From the NCBI RefSeq assembly GCF_000724625.1, contig NZ_CP007139.1, positions 930,001 to 994,000 of the forward strand: a DNA stretch of 64,000 nucleotides, read 5' to 3'. A model generated the notes under the pieces. That model made no database searches and was not told where the DNA came from. It saw only the letters and a list, made by a program, of their open reading frames with translations. A program made the translations under genes and the position numbers. Positions 60,716 to 64,000 of the stretch are shown one piece after another; within the stretch, counting starts at the first letter, position 1; each line of letters opens with the position of its first letter. Source of the stretch: Fimbriimonas ginsengisoli Gsoil 348. Lineage in GTDB: Bacteria > Armatimonadota > Fimbriimonadia > Fimbriimonadales > Fimbriimonadaceae.

Positions 60716-61282
60716 CTACTTCTTGACGCGCTCAAGGTACGAATCCGTGCGGGTGTCGACCTTGATTACGTCACCAATATTAATGTGGAAAGGGACCTGC
60801 ACGGTTGCGCCGGTCTCCAATTTTGCGGGTTTATTGCTTCCGCTAACCGTGTCGCCGCGGTGTCCCGGATCGGTTTCAACGACTTCGAGCTCGGCAAAAT
60901 TCGGCAACTCGTAACCGAGCGTCTCTCCGGCGGCCTGAAGGGCCGAGATTTCGGCTTCGTCTTTGAGATATCTTCCCTGGCCTCCGAGCGAATCGAACGG
61001 CACGGGAATCTGCTCGTACGTGTCCAAGTCCATGAGGATCGCGTCGCTCCCCTGCTTGTACAGATACTGCATCGGCACCTTCTCTACGAACGCGGGCTCT
61101 ACCCGCTCTCCCGATCGGAACGTTTTTTCCACGACCTGGCCGGTTCGGACTTTTCGCAACCGGGTACGGACGAACGCGCCCCCCTTACCGGGCTTCACGT
61201 GCTGGAACTCGATGATGGTCCAGACATCGCCGTCCATATAAAAGTGCATGCCGTTCTTGAAATCGCTGGTGTCAATCGCCAA
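60716..61282 (-). CDS. efp: Translation elongation factor P
   Basis: EF-P relieves ribosomes stalled at polyproline. The 188-residue protein has the KOW-like N-terminal domain with FQHVKPGKGGAFVRTRLRKV, whose Lys after PG is the usual modification site, and C-terminal OB domains ending TGATVQVPFHINIGDVIKVDTRTDSYLERVKK. TTG 61282 has AGGAG 10 nt upstream. The order efp, Cys-rich membrane protein, RtcA-like protein suggests a single operon. Confidence 0.96.
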   Translation of the reverse strand: MAIDTSDFKNGMHFYMDGDVWTIIEFQHVKPGKGGAFVRTRLRKVRTGQVVEKTFRSGERVEPAFVEKVPMQYLYKQGSDAILMDLDTYEQIPVPFDSLGGQGRYLKDEAEISALQAAGETLGYELPNFAELEVVETDPGHRGDTVSGSNKPAKLETGATVQVPFHINIGDVIKVDTRTDSYLERVKK

Positions 61283-61479
61283 AGTCTATTTGCTCCTGAT
61301 GGAATGAATACGCTTCCAGAGATTGTGACATGCGCTCGCGACGGTGGCTCGAAGGTTGGGGAAGAATGGTGTGCCTCGCGTTCCAGGTCATATGTGCGCG
61401 ACGCTCATTGTAACGTTCATTGCAACGGTTGGGTTCGCCCAATTTGATGGCGGCGTTAAGCGGATGGAACTCCCCAAGC

Positions 61480-61485
61480 CATAAT
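61480..61485 (+). promoter_or_regulatory. -10-like hexamer CATAAT 6 nt before cyclophilin ATG
   Basis: CATAAT, TGCGCT, then ATG 61492; no Shine-Dalgarno. It matches TATAAT at five of six positions but not strictly TANNNT. Confidence 0.4.
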
Positions 61486-61491
61486 TGCGCT

Positions 61492-62025
61492 ATGCCTACC
61501 GCTCAGCCTGGCGAAGAAGTCGCCGTCATGCAAACGAACTTTGGCCGCATCGTCATCCGATTCCTGGATGACAAGGCTCCCAACCACGTGGCGAACTTCA
61601 AGAAGCTCGCCCGCGAGGGATTCTACGACGGAACCAAGTTCCACCGGGTGATTCCGGGGTTCATGGTGCAGGGAGGCGATCCGAACTCGCGCAGCGCCGA
61701 CCGGTCCACCCACGGCACCGGCGGGCCGGCCCAGCGGGTAAACGCCGAATTCAACGACACCCCGCACGTTCGCGGCATCCTCAGCGCCGCCCGATCTTCG
61801 GACCCTAACTCGGCAGGCAGTCAATTCTTCTTGATGGTGGCCAACGCGCCTCACCTGAACGGCCAGTACTCCGCCTATGGTGAGATCGTCGAGGGAATGG
61901 ATGTCGTCGACAAGATCGTCCAACTGCCGCGGGACAGCCGGGACAATCCGCTCCCCGCCAACCCGGCGATTTTGGAATCGGTGACCATCGAGCCGTACGC
62001 CGGGGAATCATCCACCGGGGCCTAA
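61492..62025 (+). CDS. Cytoplasmic cyclophilin-type peptidyl-prolyl isomerase
   Basis: The 177-residue protein has the cyclophilin core: FYDGTKFHRVIPGFMVQGGDP, GILSAARSSDPNSAGSQFFLMVANAPHLNGQYSAYGEIVEGMDVV. It has no signal peptide. It is the closest relative of the lipoprotein cyclophilin that follows 35 bases later, so the pair arose by duplication. Confidence 0.93.
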   Translation: MPTAQPGEEVAVMQTNFGRIVIRFLDDKAPNHVANFKKLAREGFYDGTKFHRVIPGFMVQGGDPNSRSADRSTHGTGGPAQRVNAEFNDTPHVRGILSAARSSDPNSAGSQFFLMVANAPHLNGQYSAYGEIVEGMDVVDKIVQLPRDSRDNPLPANPAILESVTIEPYAGESSTGA

Positions 62026-62060
62026 CTGTTTTGTTTTCTGAGACCCGAAACTTTAACGCT

Positions 62061-62843
62061 ATGAAAACAAGAAAATTTGCCTTTATTTTTAGCGGCTTGC
62101 TCGTCGTCGCCCTCGCCGCGGGGTGTGAGCCGACGGCCGGTGGCACGGCTACGGTTAGCAGTGCTTCCAAGGTAACGCCCAACGACAAGAGCACCGCGAC
62201 CCACAGCTCCGCATTCACGCCGGCCGATCCGGAAGCCGCCGCCAAGCGCGACGAGGCGGAGAAAGCCAACGCGAGCAAGATCGCCGAGAAGGCGGCCGTC
62301 ACCGAAAAGATTTCTGGCGCTCCCCCTAAACCCGGTGAGGAGGTGGCAGTGATCGAGACCAACCTCGGTCGGATCGTGCTGAAATTCTTCCCGAACAAGG
62401 CGCCCGGCCACGTCAAGAACTTCATTTCGCTGGCAAACAAGAAGTTTTACGACGGCACCAAATTCCACCGCGTCATTCCGGACTTCATGATCCAGGGTGG
62501 AGATCCTAACAGCCGTACGGGCAATGGCCCGGTGGGACAAGGCGGGCCTGGCTACTCGATCAAAGCCGAGTTCAACGATATCCACCACAAGCGCGGCATT
62601 CTCAGCATGGCCCGCTCCAACGATCCGGACTCGGCCGGCAGCCAGTTCTTCATCTGCGTTTCCGAGTCGCCGAACGTGGTCAATTTGGACGGTAAATACA
62701 CTGCCTTTGGTCAGGTCGTCTCCGGCATGGACGTGGTCGATAAGATCGTCAATCTTCCCCGCGACGAGAACGACATGCCCACCCCGGATGAGGCGGTTAT
62801 GAAGACGGTTCGCATCGAAAAGTGGCCGCTTAAGAAGAAGTAA
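62061..62843 (+). CDS. Lipoprotein cyclophilin-type peptidyl-prolyl isomerase
   Basis: The 260-residue protein has a lipoprotein signal (FIFSGLLVVALAAGC, lipobox LAAGC, Cys22), an Ala/Lys/Glu-rich linker of about 60 residues, and a cyclophilin domain with FYDGTKFHRVIPDFMIQGGDPNS and GSQFFICVSESPNVVNLDGKYTAFGQVV. It probably assists folding of exported proteins. A perfect 20-bp stem-loop follows. Confidence 0.93.
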   Translation: MKTRKFAFIFSGLLVVALAAGCEPTAGGTATVSSASKVTPNDKSTATHSSAFTPADPEAAAKRDEAEKANASKIAEKAAVTEKISGAPPKPGEEVAVIETNLGRIVLKFFPNKAPGHVKNFISLANKKFYDGTKFHRVIPDFMIQGGDPNSRTGNGPVGQGGPGYSIKAEFNDIHHKRGILSMARSNDPDSAGSQFFICVSESPNVVNLDGKYTAFGQVVSGMDVVDKIVNLPRDENDMPTPDEAVMKTVRIEKWPLKKK

Positions 62844-62845
62844 AT

Positions 62846-62895
62846 CTAACGAGACAACCTTGTCGTATTTTCATCCGACAAGGTTGTCTCGTTAG
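62846..62895 (+). terminator. Perfect 20-bp stem-loop after the cyclophilin genes
   Basis: Arms 62846-62865 and 62876-62895 (CTAACGAGACAACCTTGTCG) match perfectly around TATTTTCATC. There is no T-tract after it, so it may terminate poorly or belong to a mobile repeat. Confidence 0.7.
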
Positions 62896-62980
62896 TTCAC
62901 CCATTACTGGCGATCTAAAAGGGGTAGGGCCTACACCCGGCCTGAATCAGTTATTATGTGCCCGGCAAGGGGTAGGTTGG

Positions 62981-63400
62981 ATGAACGAGAGCTTAAAAAT
63001 TCTCCTGGTGGAGGACAATCCGGACGATGAGCAGCTCACGATGCGGGCTCTCCGGAAGCTGACTCCGAAGGTAAACGCCGACGTCGCCCGTGACGGCCAA
63101 GAGGCGTGGGATTACCTTTCGGACCCGTCTCGCCCGCTGCCGAACCTCGTCTTGCTCGACCTTAAGCTGCCGAAGATTTCAGGGTTGGAACTTCTCGAGA
63201 GGCTTCGCAAGGTCGAGCGGACGAAGTACCTTCTCGTGGTCGTGCTCACTTCCTCCGACGAGCCTTCCGACGTGAGGGCCAGCTACCGGCAGTATGCCAA
63301 TAGCTACATTCGCAAACCGGTCGCCTACGAGGAATTCGGCGACGTGGTGCGGCAGTTGGGTCTCTACTGGCTCGACACGAACATCCTGCCGCCTTCTTAG
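62981..63400 (+). CDS. Single-domain response regulator (CheY-like), second copy
   Basis: The 139-residue receiver domain reads ILLVEDNPDDEQLTMRALRKL, with phospho-acceptor Asp in NLVLLDLKLPKISG, Thr/Ser in VVLTSSDEPSD, and Lys in SYIRKPVAYEEF. It has the same layout as the gene at 55416 and belongs to the Rcp1-like group. TAGGTTGG is the likely ribosome binding site. No kinase is adjacent. Confidence 0.92.
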   Translation: MNESLKILLVEDNPDDEQLTMRALRKLTPKVNADVARDGQEAWDYLSDPSRPLPNLVLLDLKLPKISGLELLERLRKVERTKYLLVVVLTSSDEPSDVRASYRQYANSYIRKPVAYEEFGDVVRQLGLYWLDTNILPPS

Positions 63401-63459
63401 CGGCTCACAGCCGATGAGGGCGAACATCCTTTCGACTGTAGGCCGGCACTAGGTCTCAA

Positions 63460-63494
63460 CCGATCCCTCCCGACGCGCCGTCGGGAGGGATCGG
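63460..63494. terminator. Bidirectional stem-loop between convergent genes
   Basis: Arms 63460-63475 and 63479-63494 (CCGATCCCTCCCGACG) pair perfectly around CGC, between the response regulator (plus) and the last gene (minus). Confidence 0.85.
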
Positions 63495-63506
63495 AGGCTC
63501 GCTACG

Positions 63507-64000
63507 TTACGCGTACTTGCTCGGCGCGACGTCGAGGGAAAAGAACTCCAGGACGTCGTCCAACCGGTCGGACTCGGTGTGGCAGGCTTCGCTGACGCGG
63601 GTTTGCTTGGCTTTGAAATCTTCGATCGACTGACGGCGTTTGGCGATTTCTTGCTCTAGGGCGCTGATCTCGAGCTCGGTTTTCGAGACGTATTGGTCAA
63701 CCTGCTGAACGAAGCTTTGGGCGTAGGTGGCGAGGGCGGCGAGCTTGCGGGAGGCGTCGGCGACGATCGCCTCGGCGTTTACGCCGGTCGACTGACTCAT
63801 CGCGTTAACGGTTACCTTCACGGTCGCGCGCTTGGTCTCGATCGGCAGCTCTTGAGGCAGGGTCGCGAGAAGCTCCAGCATCTGCTCCGCATCGAACGGG
63901 CAGCCGGGGAGGTTGGCGAGCTTGTAAATCGCCTGAAAGTCGACCGTCCCATCCGGCGAGACGACCGGCCCGGTTTGGGAGGCGGATACCTTGATCTCGT
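63507..64000 (-). CDS. Coiled-coil protein of unknown function (5' end cut by window edge)
   Basis: The frame stays open from 63881 to the window end, so the gene is longer than 164 residues. The visible part reads EIKVSASQTGPVVSPDGTVDFQAIYKLANLPGCPFDAEQMLELLATL, then a long heptad-rich helix (about ADASRKLAALATYAQSFVQQVDQYVSKTELEISALEQEIAKRRQSIEDFKAKQTRV). It ends in a short acidic tail. No family is recognised. Confidence 0.7.
   Translation of the reverse strand, partial: EIKVSASQTGPVVSPDGTVDFQAIYKLANLPGCPFDAEQMLELLATLPQELPIETKRATVKVTVNAMSQSTGVNAEAIVADASRKLAALATYAQSFVQQVDQYVSKTELEISALEQEIAKRRQSIEDFKAKQTRVSEACHTESDRLDDVLEFFSLDVAPSKYA

Overview
The window is high-GC bacterial chromosome with long, tightly packed genes, short intergenic hairpin repeats, and no rRNA, tRNA, CRISPR array, prophage or intact insertion sequence that I could see. 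Several traits together suggest Armatimonadota, most likely a Fimbriimonas-like organism: an ARC/Mpa-type proteasomal ATPase, prepilin-like proteins with an H-X9-DG tail, SLH-like and sedolisin-type secreted proteins, lipid A and heptose genes, and many glycoside hydrolases. This is inference from gene content; no 16S gene is present to confirm it.

Layout. 1-6.6 kb: the 3' end of uvrB, a small membrane protein, and an AddB/AddA-like pair in which the nuclease (and the AddB ATP site) look lost. 6.9-13.8 kb: a TerB-like protein, L-fucose isomerase, ftsZ, an unknown protein, an SLH-like protein and a Gfo/Idh/MocA oxidoreductase. 14-20.3 kb: an envelope block with lpxK, an LpxL-like acyltransferase, two GT9 glycosyltransferases, a broken retropepsin-like gene, the heptose-1-phosphate adenylyltransferase gene, and a PIG-L deacetylase read in frame into a prepilin. 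20.4-30 kb: the ARC ATPase, a VapBC-like toxin-antitoxin pair, an MBL-rhodanese protein, a DnaA-like ATPase, a tetraheme cytochrome with a DUF1573-like partner, and prfB with its programmed frameshift. 30.3-33 kb: small unknown genes with more AT-rich, less strongly biased sequence, probably accessory. 33-42 kb: two large secreted proteins that share a C-terminal module, an HtrA protease, a SpoIIIAA/Ycf45-like ATPase with an R3H-type tail. 42-47.6 kb: a sugar-degradation run (two GH1-like enzymes, GH43, a mutarotase-like protein) and a cis-prenyltransferase. 47.9-55 kb: histidine phosphatase, GNAT, a eukaryotic-type UDP-galactopyranose mutase with a glycosyltransferase, GH2 and LMW-PTP. 55-64 kb: response regulators, MFS transporter, PlsC-like acyltransferase, an RtcA-like protein lacking its catalytic histidine, a Cys-rich membrane protein, EF-P and two cyclophilins.

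Regulation. About a dozen genes have a TANNNT (or close) hexamer 5-7 nt before the start codon and no Shine-Dalgarno, the pattern expected of leaderless transcripts. Others have clear GGAG/AGGAGG sites. Strong stem-loops separate many transcription units, and several families of intergenic palindromes recur within the window.

No single unmistakable new defence or biosynthetic system was seen. The strongest leads are the nuclease-dead AddAB-like pair, the His-less RtcA homolog beside a Cys-rich membrane protein and efp, the shared C-terminal module of two secreted proteins, the leaderless promoter rule, and the octamer array directly upstream of a phosphatase gene.
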